In this document: one piece after another, positions 7,000 through 14,709 of the stretch
Layout of the letters: every line of letters starts with the position of its first letter
How positions within the stretch are numbered: the first letter of the stretch is position 1
Assembly: GCA_019233755.1 (NCBI GenBank)
Contig: JAFAMD010000029.1
Span: 1-32,739, forward strand
DNA: 32,739 bases
Direction of reading: 5' to 3'
From: Acidobacteriaceae bacterium
GTDB taxonomy: Bacteria; Acidobacteriota; Terriglobia; Bryobacterales; Bryobacteraceae
The notes under the pieces: model-generated
Told to the model about the DNA's origin: nothing
What the model saw: only the letters and a program-made list of their open reading frames with translations
Database searches by the model: none
Made by a program: the position numbers and the translations under genes

Positions 7000-8825
7000 A
7001 ACGGCTTGGCTTGGCCTTACTGCTTTTTGCGGCTTCGGCATCCGCCCAAGGCTTGAGTGTGAAGCTTTTCAGCGCCAATCAAGCGACGCCTCTGCCGAAT
7101 CCCTACGCCTTCCCCGATACTCCGCAGTACGGGCTATCGACCGTCACCCTTGAAATCACCAACACCAACTCGAGTGCCCTCACGATTCTGGACGTCTGGG
7201 GCAGCGCCGCGGCGGGAGATTCGAGCCAGAGCCCGAACTTTTCGGTTAGCGCCGGGATTGGTATCCCCTTCAGTCTCGCTCCCGGTCAAACCAGAACCTT
7301 TGCGCTCAACTTCACCCCTGCCGTCACCGGCGCTCTGACCGGATATCTCGAAACGGCTTACCTAAACGGCCAGAACACCTGTACACCGGGTCAGCAATGC
7401 GCTGCGTCGATCGCCACCCTCGCGACTCTCCAGGGCAACGGCCTGCCGCCGGTCTGGGTTCTCAGATACGGCTCGAACAACACGCCGCTGCAGGCTGCGA
7501 GTAATACCCCGCTGGACTTTGGAAGCGTATCCCTGAGTTCTACGGCTTCCATAACCTTTGTCATTAAGAACCAAAGCTCGTCTGCCCTCAACACTCCTTC
7601 CCTTTCGCTCCAGGTTCCGGTATTTAGCAGCAGTGCGTTTCAACTGGATACTTCCGCCCTGCCGGCAACTATAGCCGCCGGGGGATCGGCTGACTTCACG
7701 GTCACGTTTGCTCCCGGCCAGACCGGTCTGACCCAGGCGATGCTCAACGTCGGCACCTTGTCATATACCCTTCAAGGCACCGGGATTGTCGTTTCGGCCA
7801 TCGACGCTCTTCAGGTCTCCTATGTAGACCAGAGCGGCGTCCGCACCGAGCCGCAGGCAGCCACGCCCATCAATTCCGGCCAGGTAATCGCAGGAACCAG
7901 CAGCTCAGGAACGCTGACCTTCACGGTGACAAATCCTTCTACTTCGTTCGATGCCGTCAACCTCGCTTCCTTAGCTGTCTCTGGGAGCGGTTTCAAGCTC
8001 ACCGGAGCTCCCCCGCTGCCCGCCTCCATACAACCCGGGAAAAATATTCAATTCCAACTGACGTTCTCTCCAGCCGCCACTGGCACCTACCACGGTACGC
8101 TTTCTATCGGGACGCGGACTTTTTCGCTCATCGGTCGGAGTACTGCTTCGCCCCTTCCCGCAATCTCCTTTCAGCTGAGCACCTCGTCGCTGACTAGCCA
8201 GCAACAGGTGAATCTCTCCATTGAACTCGCTCAGCCTTCCCCAGAAGCCGCAATCGGCGATTTGAAGATACAGTTCACTCCTTCCGTGCCGAATGTCTCC
8301 GATGATCCCGCCGTTGTGTTTCTCGCGACGAACACGCGCGAACTGAATGTCGCGGTAGCGCAAGGGTCGCAAAGCGCGACCTACAACAGCCAATCCGCTA
8401 TAGCCTTTCAGACCGGCACCACCGCGGGCACCCTCGCTCTCACGCTGACATTCCCTGATGCCGCACCTTACACCCAATCGTTCACCATCTCACCGGCACA
8501 GATATTTATCAGCTCCGCGCACGCCGTCGTCCAAAGCCCCAATCTGGTTCTGACGCTTGACGGATACGACAACACCTACAGCGCCGGCGACCTTTCCTTC
8601 CTCTTTTACGACACCAGCGGCAAGCCTCTCACCCCTAGCGCTCTCAATGTGAACGTGGCATCGGATTTTCATCAATACTTCTTCACGAATAACCAGGCCG
8701 GCGGCGCCTTTGCCCTGCAGGCTACCTTTGCCGTGACATCCGGCGATGCAACGAAGGTCGGCTCCGTCGCGGTAACCTTGACGAACACGGCCGGCCAAAC
8801 CACGAAAACGCTCAGCTTTAATTAG
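6996..8825 (+). CDS. secreted choice-of-anchor-D-like repeat protein
   Basis: The GTG at 6996 is preceded by AAAGGGAGG, a good Shine-Dalgarno, and overlaps the upstream stop; the in-frame position 6885 lies inside the neighbour and is rejected. The 609-aa product begins with a signal peptide (VKRLGLALLLFAASASAQ). It contains two or three Ig-like units of the ASH/choice-of-anchor-D type. Hallmarks are LDFGSVSLSSTASITFVIKN, IAAGGSADFTVTFAPGQTG, GTLTFTVTNPS and IQPGKNIQFQLTFSPAATGTYHGTL. The C-terminal third (about 430-609) has further beta-strands without a recognised signature. Such domains occur in large secreted proteins of Acidobacteriota and Myxococcota. No cell-wall anchor or PEP-CTERM motif is seen at the end. 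Precise role unknown. Confidence 0.85.
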   Translation: MKRLGLALLLFAASASAQGLSVKLFSANQATPLPNPYAFPDTPQYGLSTVTLEITNTNSSALTILDVWGSAAAGDSSQSPNFSVSAGIGIPFSLAPGQTRTFALNFTPAVTGALTGYLETAYLNGQNTCTPGQQCAASIATLATLQGNGLPPVWVLRYGSNNTPLQAASNTPLDFGSVSLSSTASITFVIKNQSSSALNTPSLSLQVPVFSSSAFQLDTSALPATIAAGGSADFTVTFAPGQTGLTQAMLNVGTLSYTLQGTGIVVSAIDALQVSYVDQSGVRTEPQAATPINSGQVIAGTSSSGTLTFTVTNPSTSFDAVNLASLAVSGSGFKLTGAPPLPASIQPGKNIQFQLTFSPAATGTYHGTLSIGTRTFSLIGRSTASPLPAISFQLSTSSLTSQQQVNLSIELAQPSPEAAIGDLKIQFTPSVPNVSDDPAVVFLATNTRELNVAVAQGSQSATYNSQSAIAFQTGTTAGTLALTLTFPDAAPYTQSFTISPAQIFISSAHAVVQSPNLVLTLDGYDNTYSAGDLSFLFYDTSGKPLTPSALNVNVASDFHQYFFTNNQAGGAFALQATFAVTSGDATKVGSVAVTLTNTAGQTTKTLSFN

Positions 8826-8849
8826 CCCGGCCCGCGCTACCGTAAGAAC

Positions 8850-9638
8850 ATGCCAGCGATAGCACTCACCATCGCCGGATCGGACCCAAGCGGCGGCGCG
8901 GGCATTCAAGCCGACCTGAAAACGTTCCATCAATTCGGTGTTTACGGCGAAGCCGTCGTTACCCTCATCACCGTTCAGAACACGCAGGGCGTATCGCGCG
9001 TTCAGACTCTGCCTCCCGACCTCGTGATTCAACAGATCGACGCGGTCATCTCAGACATCCGCCCTGGTGCCGCAAAAACCGGTGCACTCGGTAGTGTGGA
9101 GATCGTTGAAGCGGTCGCCGGCCTGGCGAAGTCGTTTCGCTTTCCGCTCGTTGTCGACCCTGTGATGGTCAGCAAGCATGGCGTGCCGCTCATCTCGCCG
9201 GAAGCGCAGCAAGCGCTCAAGCAGAAACTGCTGCCGCACGCTTTTTTGGTCACGCCCAATACTCCCGAGGCCGAAGCGCTCACCGGGATGGCCGTCCGTT
9301 CCATGGAAGAAATGCAAGCCGCCGGCGAGCGTCTCGTCGAGCTGGGCGCGAAGGCCGCGCTCATCAAAGGTGGGCACCGCGAAGGCGAACCCATCGATGT
9401 ACTCGTCACCGCCGGCGACGCCGTCATCTATCCCGGCCGCCGCATCAACACGCCTCATACACACGGCACCGGCTGTACCTACTCCGCGGCAATTGCCGCA
9501 AACCTGGCACTTGCTTTCGACCTGAACCAGTCCGTCCAGCACGCCAAAGATTTCATTCAGTTGGCAATCGAAAAGGCCCCCGCTCTCGGCCGGGGACAGG
9601 GACCGGTGAATCACTTCGTGGAAGTGATTGCCGATTAG
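8850..9638 (+). CDS. thiD: hydroxymethylpyrimidine (phosphate) kinase ThiD
   Basis: ThiD phosphorylates HMP to HMP-P and then HMP-PP in thiamine biosynthesis; it is cytosolic and of the ribokinase fold. The 262-aa length is typical. Visible signatures: the substrate-binding start TIAGSDPSGGAGIQADLKTF, VTLITVQNTQGV, VVDPVMVSKHG, TPNTPEAEALTG, and the catalytic anion-hole motif HTHGTGCTYSAAIAANLA near the end. No other thi gene and no TPP-riboswitch-like leader is present in the 24-bp gap from the previous gene, so expression probably comes from upstream. It is the last plus-strand gene before the repeat-rich intergenic region. Confidence 0.96.
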   Translation: MPAIALTIAGSDPSGGAGIQADLKTFHQFGVYGEAVVTLITVQNTQGVSRVQTLPPDLVIQQIDAVISDIRPGAAKTGALGSVEIVEAVAGLAKSFRFPLVVDPVMVSKHGVPLISPEAQQALKQKLLPHAFLVTPNTPEAEALTGMAVRSMEEMQAAGERLVELGAKAALIKGGHREGEPIDVLVTAGDAVIYPGRRINTPHTHGTGCTYSAAIAANLALAFDLNQSVQHAKDFIQLAIEKAPALGRGQGPVNHFVEVIAD

Positions 9639-9662
9639 TGACAGCTCTCAGCCATCAGTCTT

Positions 9663-9696
9663 CAGCTTTCAGCTATCAGCGTTCAGCTTTCAGCAA
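9663..9696. repeat. TTTCAGC micro-repeat cluster 1
   Basis: CAGCTTTCAGCTATCAGC at 9663-9680 is repeated exactly at 10195-10212. Further TTCAGCTTTCAGC units follow it here. The cluster starts within 30 bases of the thiD stop. The reverse complement GCTGAAAGCT occurs elsewhere in the same interval, so hairpins between units are possible. Confidence 0.7.
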
Positions 9697-9816
9697 CCGA
9701 CCGCCCCTTGGGGAGGTCAGAATATGAGGGATTTCCGGGAGCGGAAGGTGTTGATGCTTACCGCGTTCAGAAGCTCTCCCGAAACTGCTGTTTCGGCCAT
9801 CGAAGTCAGGCTGACC

Positions 9817-9948
9817 GGCGGCACCAAGGCACCAAAGTAACAACGACCATAGCTGGCGGCGCCTGGCCTCCTCTTACTGTGCCACTACCGCCAGGGCTTC
9901 GAAGCAGTTTCTCTCACTCACAACGCGCCCCAAGCGCGCCCGTTGCTG
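9817..9948. repeat. intergenic repeat, copy B
   Basis: Same-orientation copy of 1-133. It starts with GGCGGCACCAAGGCACCAAAG, includes CGACCATAGCT, the palindrome GCTTCGAAGC (9896-9905), and ends at CGTTGCTG. Bases 9896-9948 match 81-133 without a mismatch over 53 bases. The copy is followed by unrelated sequence (GCCTGTGACTGACCC). It lies 3' of thiD and 3' of the minus-strand TPR gene. Confidence 0.8.
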
Positions 9949-10043
9949 GCCTGTGACTGACCCGGTTTCTCGAACGATACCTTGATCCTTCCCGCCAGTC
10001 ACAGATTATTCAATCCGGCTACCAGCCGGGGGCCAAGCTGATG

Positions 10044-10129
10044 GCTGAAAGCTCTCCTCGGCAAGCGCACAGCGCGTTTGTTGCCCGTTATGTGCGCTCA
10101 AGAATAGATTTAAAGTTATCCTTGGCTAG
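10044..10129. repeat. direct repeat segment, copy 1
   Basis: Begins with GCTGAAAGCTCTCCTCGGCA (10044-10063), identical to 10251-10270. It ends with AATAGATTTAAAGTTATCCT and TGGCTAG (10103-10129), nearly identical to 10272-10297. The 39 bases between the two blocks are absent from copy 2, so the copies differ by an internal insertion or deletion. Confidence 0.75.
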
Positions 10130-10194
10130 ATTCTTGGCCAGCTTGTCTGAGAACTTCTCCCTCAGATTTGGACCAGAGCTCGGGTGATAGCTGC

Positions 10195-10260
10195 CAGCTT
10201 TCAGCTATCAGCTTTCAGCTGACGGCTGAGCGCTGAAAGCTTTCTTGACCGCTGAAAGCT
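10195..10260. repeat. TTTCAGC micro-repeat cluster 2 with hairpin
   Basis: Contains the second exact copy of CAGCTTTCAGCTATCAGC. AGCTTTCAGC (10210-10219) and its reverse complement GCTGAAAGCT (10232-10241) form a perfect 10-bp inverted repeat around 12 bases; a further GCTGAAAGCT is at 10251-10260. A small REP-like element is an inference. Confidence 0.65.
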
Positions 10261-10297
10261 CTCCTCGGCAAAATAGATTTCAAGTATCCTTGGCTAG
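10251..10297. repeat. direct repeat segment, copy 2
   Basis: GCTGAAAGCTCTCCTCGGCA (10251-10270) is followed almost directly by AATAGATTTCAAGTATCCTT and GGCTAG (10272-10297). Compared with copy 1 it lacks the 39-base internal segment. It ends about 25 bases before the stop of the minus-strand TPR gene. Confidence 0.75.
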
Positions 10298-10321
10298 TTT
10301 TAGTAAATGCAAAAACAAACT

Positions 10322-11275
10322 CTATTGAGGTTCTTCCGGCGAAGGTTGCGATGCTTTGAGCGCGGTATAACGCTCCGTTTCGGCGCGTGCCTTGTCCGAT
10401 AGCCCGAGCTTGCGGTAAACCTGGGCCAGCATGACGTGTAATGGTGCGTTTTGCGGGGCCAGCGCGATACTTTTCTCCAGCTCGATCTGAGCTTTCTCAA
10501 GCTGATTGAGATGCATGTAAGCCTTTCCGAGCTCCCTGTGCGCGCGCATCTCTTGCGGCGAAATCTGCACGGCCTCGAGGAGCAGAGGCAAGGCCTCCTG
10601 AGCACGATCATTATCGACAAGTAGACTGCCAAGGTTGATGTAAGGTCCGGAATCCTTGGTGGTGGCGCCGGCCTGCCAGGAGATCGCGGTACGGAAAGCA
10701 GCGATTGCGTCTTCCGTACGGCCTAATCCTTCGTAGGACAGTCCCAGGTTATCTTCGGCCTTCACGTTCTTCGGGTCGAGTTCCAAGCACCGGAAAAACA
10801 CGGCGGCAGCTTCTTCGAAGCGGTTCTCGTTATATTTCGTTCGGCCAAGATAATACAGGGTCTGCAGGTTGCTGGGATTCCACTCGACCGCTTTTGAGAA
10901 CCACTTATCGGCATCGGCGTAATCATGCAGCAGGACGTAATCCCCGGCCACCGCTTCAAGGTCATACGCGCTCGGCCTACGATACTTCGCACCCTCTGTG
11001 TACTCAGCGAGCGAGGCTTTGGGGTTCTGCTGTTTGAACAGCACATAGCCAAGCAGATAATGTGCATCCGCGGAGTCCTGGTGGTCTTGAAGGTACTGAC
11101 GAACCAGATGCTCCGCGTCGCTTACCTTGCCTTGCTCTACCAGCGACCGGGCTTCGACAAGCGGATCGGTGACGAGGGTGGGGGCTTGCCCCATTAATAG
11201 TCCGACGGGCAACAAGAGCGCTGCAAGCGGAATCCGAAAGAGGATCGGAGGACGCGAAAAAATCCGGTGAAGCAT
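10322..11275 (-). CDS. secreted TPR protein, last gene of UnbV operon (317 aa)
   Basis: The protein begins with a short basic stretch and a hydrophobic leader (about residues 12-30, IPLAALLLPVGLLMGQ), so it is probably exported. The rest is about seven TPR units (AHYLLGYVLFKQQNPKASLAEY, QTLYYLGRTKYNENRFEEAAAVFFRCLELDP, DNLGLSYEGLGRTEDAIAAFRTAI, HVMLAQVYRKLGLSDKARAE). The ATG at 11275 lies 12 bases after the stop of the upstream UnbV gene, so the three minus-strand genes 14673 to 10322 are probably one transcript. Predicted to be a periplasmic scaffold that partners the two UnbV proteins; the partnership is an inference from position only. Confidence 0.88.
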   Translation of the reverse strand: MLHRIFSRPPILFRIPLAALLLPVGLLMGQAPTLVTDPLVEARSLVEQGKVSDAEHLVRQYLQDHQDSADAHYLLGYVLFKQQNPKASLAEYTEGAKYRRPSAYDLEAVAGDYVLLHDYADADKWFSKAVEWNPSNLQTLYYLGRTKYNENRFEEAAAVFFRCLELDPKNVKAEDNLGLSYEGLGRTEDAIAAFRTAISWQAGATTKDSGPYINLGSLLVDNDRAQEALPLLLEAVQISPQEMRAHRELGKAYMHLNQLEKAQIELEKSIALAPQNAPLHVMLAQVYRKLGLSDKARAETERYTALKASQPSPEEPQ

Positions 11276-11287
11276 GGTGCTCGCCGT

Positions 11288-12985
11288 TTATTGGGGCTCG
11301 TCTACCTTCAAAATTTGATCGGCTTTGATGTCGCGTAGCGTTTGCAGCTTTCCGCTCGGCCACTGGACGTCGATTTCCTTCACGGCACTGCATTCTCCCA
11401 GCCCAAAATGCAGACGCTTGTCGCTCGCCGACAGATAACTGCTCGTGGTGGTGACGGTGCCATATTGTGCGCCGGCGGCCGTGACCACCTTTGCGACGGT
11501 CCCGATTCCATCGCGATTACTCTTGTGGCCGACGAAGGAGAGCTCCAGCCAGTGGTTCCGGTTGGCGGTTTCATTGTGGAGAATATAGGCGGCTCCGCCG
11601 TTCGTTGTGACCACGGCGTCTACGCGCCCATCGTTGTCGATGTCCCCGGTTGCCAGCCCGCGGCCCACCCAGGCCTGCTGAAAAACACTCCCGGAACGCG
11701 CCGAGACATCTTCGAAACCCTTTCCGTTGTTCCGCATTAACAGCATGGGCTCGCGGTAGTGGAGCTGGGGAAATGACTTTTCAATGGTGTCGAGATCGTG
11801 TCCCTGGGTGATGAGTAAGTCTTTCCAGCCGTCGTTATCGTAATCGAGGAAGCGAAGTCCCCAGCCTGAGTGGAGCATCGTGATGCGCCCCAACCCGAGG
11901 GTCTGAGTTACATAGGTAAAGCTGCCGTCGCGGTTGTTCCTGTAGAGTGCGTACTTCTGATTGGCCAGGTTATCGACCGCCAGATCGGGATATCCATCGT
12001 TGTTGTAGTCGGCGAAGTCCGTTCCCATCCCTGCATAAGTCTGACCGTCTTCATCGACCGCCACTTGGGAGGACAGTCCCACTTCCTCGAACGATCCGTT
12101 GCCCTTGTTGTGATAGAGGAACTCGGCCATCGAATCATTTGCCACAAACACATCGACGTGGCCGTCGCGGTCGTAATCGGCAATCGAGATTCCCAGACCC
12201 TTGCCGGGCTTCGAAATTCCAATCCGTTCAGCAACCTCGGTGAAGTGGCCGTTGCCGTCGTTGTGAAACACCAGCGGCGTGATCGGCTGAAAAGTATCGG
12301 GATGGCAATAAGCGCGGCCGCCCTCCCGATGCTCGCCGCAATAGATGTCGTCGAAGTCCCACTGCATGTAACGCAGAACAATCAGATCCAGCAGCCCGTC
12401 ATTGTCGAGATCGACCCAGGCGGCGCTGGTGGACCACCCGCTTCCGGCGACGCCGGCCCTATCGGTCACGTCAGTGAACGTGCCGTTTCCGTTGTTGTGA
12501 TAGAGCTTATTGCCGCCATAGGCAGTGACGTACAGATCCTCGTAGCCGTCGTTATCGAAGTCTCCGACGGCGACGCCCATGCCATAGCCGACGCCCTGCA
12601 GTCCTGCCTTTTCGGTAACGTCTTCAAACGTACCATCCGGCTTCTGGTGGTAGAGCCGGTTCCAGCATTGGGGGCCGTCCTTCTGCGGAATCGTTCCCTT
12701 GGGGGTGGGATCGGCCAGTGGCGCACCGTTTACCAGAAAGAGATCGAGACGGCCGTCGTTGTCGTAATCAAATAGGGCAACCCCCGAGCCCATCGTCTCG
12801 ATCAGATATTTTTTCGAAGTGTGGGAGGCGATGCCCTGAAAATGTACGCCGCTTGCCGCAGTGATATCGGTGAACTTACCGGCCGTCGTCTGGGCTTTCG
12901 GTTCGTCCGCGCCGTAAGCGAGCGCCAAGCTCCATATGGCCAGCGCCGGCGCGATTGCCAGCGCGATCTTTGTAGTGCTCTTCAA
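11288..12985 (-). CDS. FG-GAP repeat ASPIC/UnbV-domain secreted protein (565 aa)
   Basis: The start is a TTG (12985); no in-frame ATG lies near it, and only 2 bases separate it from the stop of the preceding gene, so initiation is probably by translational coupling. A signal peptide follows (MKSTTKIALAIAPALAIWSLALAYGA). The body holds many FG-GAP/VCBS units with Ca2+-binding-like DxDxDG loops (FDYDNDGRLDLFLVNG, VGDFDNDGYEDLYVTAY, FADYNNDGYPDL, TGDIDNDGRVDAVV), typical of an integrin-alpha-like beta-propeller. The last 80 residues match the ASPIC/UnbV C-terminal domain: NRDGIGTVAKV, then SYLSASDKRLHFGLG and VQWPSGKLQTL. Exported; substrate and partner unknown. The neighbouring paralogue has the same architecture, suggesting an old duplication. 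Confidence 0.92.
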   Translation of the reverse strand: MKSTTKIALAIAPALAIWSLALAYGADEPKAQTTAGKFTDITAASGVHFQGIASHTSKKYLIETMGSGVALFDYDNDGRLDLFLVNGAPLADPTPKGTIPQKDGPQCWNRLYHQKPDGTFEDVTEKAGLQGVGYGMGVAVGDFDNDGYEDLYVTAYGGNKLYHNNGNGTFTDVTDRAGVAGSGWSTSAAWVDLDNDGLLDLIVLRYMQWDFDDIYCGEHREGGRAYCHPDTFQPITPLVFHNDGNGHFTEVAERIGISKPGKGLGISIADYDRDGHVDVFVANDSMAEFLYHNKGNGSFEEVGLSSQVAVDEDGQTYAGMGTDFADYNNDGYPDLAVDNLANQKYALYRNNRDGSFTYVTQTLGLGRITMLHSGWGLRFLDYDNDGWKDLLITQGHDLDTIEKSFPQLHYREPMLLMRNNGKGFEDVSARSGSVFQQAWVGRGLATGDIDNDGRVDAVVTTNGGAAYILHNETANRNHWLELSFVGHKSNRDGIGTVAKVVTAAGAQYGTVTTTSSYLSASDKRLHFGLGECSAVKEIDVQWPSGKLQTLRDIKADQILKVDEPQ

Positions 12986-12987
12986 AA

Positions 12988-14673
12988 TTACTTCGGTTCC
13001 TGTATCGTTACGTAGCGCCCGACGGGAACATCGTTCAGAACCTGAACCGTCCCGTCAGGCCACTGAACGGCCGCCTTATCGATCTTGCTGCATGTTCCTA
13101 ATCCAAAGTGCAGGCGCGGATCATTTCGCGAAACGAAACTGCCGCCGCTACGTATCTCTTCGGATTGTTTCTGGCCGCATGCTTCCAGTGTCACCCGGGC
13201 GCCTATCGCGTCGCGATTGCTTCGTGTGCCGCGCAGCGCAAAGCCGACCCACTCATTCCGGTTAGCCGTGTCATTCTGCAGCAGAACGGGCGTTCCTGAA
13301 ATAGGCAGGACCACCAGATCCATTTTGCCGTCATTGTTGAAATCGCCGGTACAGCCGCCACGGTAGGAGTTATTGGGAGGGTCAGGGAAGGAATACACCT
13401 GCACGATCTTGTCTTGCATGCTGCGAAAGATCGTAATGGGCTCGTAGTAAGTCTTTTCGGTGGGATATATGTGACCGTTTGCGGACCAGAAATCTTGCGC
13501 GCCGGAATTATCGAAATCAGTCAGTCCGCAGGCCCAGCCGAGATAATTGGACGTCGCGGCGGCAAGACCTGCGGCGGAGGCCACTTCTTCATACATCCCG
13601 GACTTGTCCTGCCGGAACAACGGGAAGTAGTCCTTTTGGAAGGTGGTGGTTAGTAAATCCGTCCGGCCGCTCTTGCCGAATTCACCAACGGCCACGCCCA
13701 TGTTCGACTGTACCCGGCCATCTGCATTGAAGCCGACCCCCCGATCCAGCGCAGACTCCTTGAAAGTTCCGTTGCCCTGATTCAGGAACAGAAAATTCGG
13801 ATCTGAATCGTTCGCCACAAAGAAATCGAGTTTGCCGTCGCCGTTGAAATCTCCCGTGACGACCGTGAAGCCGTGCGCGGGCGGCACATTTGCGACGCCG
13901 GAAGCTTTCGTTACATCCGTGAATGTGCCGTCGCCGTTGTTGTGATAGAGGATGCTTCTCTCCCCCTTCAGTCCGATGGGGCCGCAGAAAACATGCTGTC
14001 CGAGGTAATCGCAGACCGGGGCAGGCTCTTCAAACGACATTGAGTGGATGTCAACGTAGCCTGTGATGAACAGATCGAGCCTGCCGTCGCCATCAAAATC
14101 ACCGAATGCGCTTCCGCTGTGCCACGCTGTGTTCCGGCTCAAGCCGGCGGCCTTGCTGACTTCGGTAAAGGTCCCGTTGCCATTGTTCCGGTAGAGCAGG
14201 TCACGGCCGATGGTGGTAATCAGAATATCGGTGAAGCCGTCGTTGTCGTAATCGGCTGCGTTCGCGCCTGTTCCCCAATATGGATTCGCCAATCCTGCTC
14301 TTTCCGTCACATCCTCGAAGTGTCCGTTGCCGAGATTCCGGAAAAGGTAAATACTGCCTGGGGCGGAAGGCGGCGTCTCACCCGCAAGAACTTTTCGCAA
14401 CTGCTCCATTGTCCCGCCGTTGACAATTAGCAGGTCCATCATGCCGTCGTTGTCGTAGTCGAGCCAGGCCGCGCCACTGCCGTTCGCTTCCGTGATCCAG
14501 CGCTTTTCGGGACCGCCGCAGCGCATGTTCGCGCGGATTCCGGCTGCTGCCGCCACGTCGGTGAAGCGCAGGTCCTGCTCCGCGGGCGCCTGCGAGAACG
14601 CGATGGCGCATAGACTTGCGATTCCGGCGAGTAGCAGGACACTGAGAATCTGCTTTATGGCTGTTTCCTTCAC
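12988..14673 (-). CDS. FG-GAP repeat ASPIC/UnbV-domain secreted protein (561 aa)
   Basis: The GTG at 14673 gives an N-terminus with a signal peptide (VKETAIKQILSVLLLAGIASLCAIAFSQ). An in-frame start at 14781 would add 36 charged residues before it and would run into the divergent gene, so it is rejected. The body shows repeated FG-GAP/VCBS units (WLDYDNDGMMDLLIVNG, DYDNDGFTDILITT, FGDFDGDGRLDLFITG, GDFNGDGKLDFFVANDS, TGDFNNDGKMDLVVLP). The C-terminus is an ASPIC/UnbV domain (NRDAIGARVTL, GGSFVSRNDPRLHFGLG, VQWPDGTVQVLND). A Cys pair around CDYLGQHVFC has a counterpart near CGEHREGGRAYC in the sister protein and may form a disulfide. First gene of the three-gene minus-strand operon; only 36 bp separate it from the divergent TPR gene. 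Confidence 0.92.
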   Translation of the reverse strand: MKETAIKQILSVLLLAGIASLCAIAFSQAPAEQDLRFTDVAAAAGIRANMRCGGPEKRWITEANGSGAAWLDYDNDGMMDLLIVNGGTMEQLRKVLAGETPPSAPGSIYLFRNLGNGHFEDVTERAGLANPYWGTGANAADYDNDGFTDILITTIGRDLLYRNNGNGTFTEVSKAAGLSRNTAWHSGSAFGDFDGDGRLDLFITGYVDIHSMSFEEPAPVCDYLGQHVFCGPIGLKGERSILYHNNGDGTFTDVTKASGVANVPPAHGFTVVTGDFNGDGKLDFFVANDSDPNFLFLNQGNGTFKESALDRGVGFNADGRVQSNMGVAVGEFGKSGRTDLLTTTFQKDYFPLFRQDKSGMYEEVASAAGLAAATSNYLGWACGLTDFDNSGAQDFWSANGHIYPTEKTYYEPITIFRSMQDKIVQVYSFPDPPNNSYRGGCTGDFNNDGKMDLVVLPISGTPVLLQNDTANRNEWVGFALRGTRSNRDAIGARVTLEACGQKQSEEIRSGGSFVSRNDPRLHFGLGTCSKIDKAAVQWPDGTVQVLNDVPVGRYVTIQEPK

Positions 14674-14709
14674 TGAGAGTTTTTGGCCCGAAGTTTTATA
14701 GTGTAACGA
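14674..14709. promoter_or_regulatory. 36-bp divergent promoter region of UnbV/TPR genes
   Basis: Only 36 bases separate the two divergent GTG starts. A central TTTTATAGTG reads as a possible -10 (TATAGT) on the plus strand and, reversed, as TATAAA on the minus strand. If either is used, the transcripts would have very short or no leaders, or promoters would lie inside the opposite coding region. Weak but economical reading; no -35 was identified. Confidence 0.3.

Larger units (their letters stand above)
9639..10321. other. 683-bp gene-free, repeat-rich interval between convergent genes
   Basis: This lies between the 3' ends of thiD (+) and a TPR gene (-). Short open frames here (for example around 9628-9840) begin in low-complexity TTTCAG repeats and have no plausible protein character. 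The interval holds TTTCAGC micro-repeats at both ends, copy B of the 1-133 repeat in the middle, and a pair of duplicated segments (10044-10129 and 10251-10297). No clear intrinsic terminator was found. Confidence 0.7.

Noticed and set aside
8826..8849. TPP riboswitch before thiD
   Set aside because: The gap is only 24 bases and lacks the CUGAGA/thi-box elements.
9628..9956. Small ORFs 9628-9840 and 9708-9956
   Set aside because: They start in TTTCAG micro-repeats or in the duplicated intergenic element, have low-complexity residues (FSFQLSAFSFQ), and have no domain or Shine-Dalgarno support.
9639..10260. CRISPR-like repeats
   Set aside because: Repeat units are short (10-20 bp), irregularly spaced and in both orientations, with no uniform spacers and no cas genes nearby.
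11870..12775. 301-aa plus-strand ORF antisense to an UnbV gene
   Set aside because: It is the Val/Ile-rich complement of DxDNDG repeats (GTAGTCGTTATC-type sequence); the minus-strand FG-GAP/UnbV protein accounts for the sequence.
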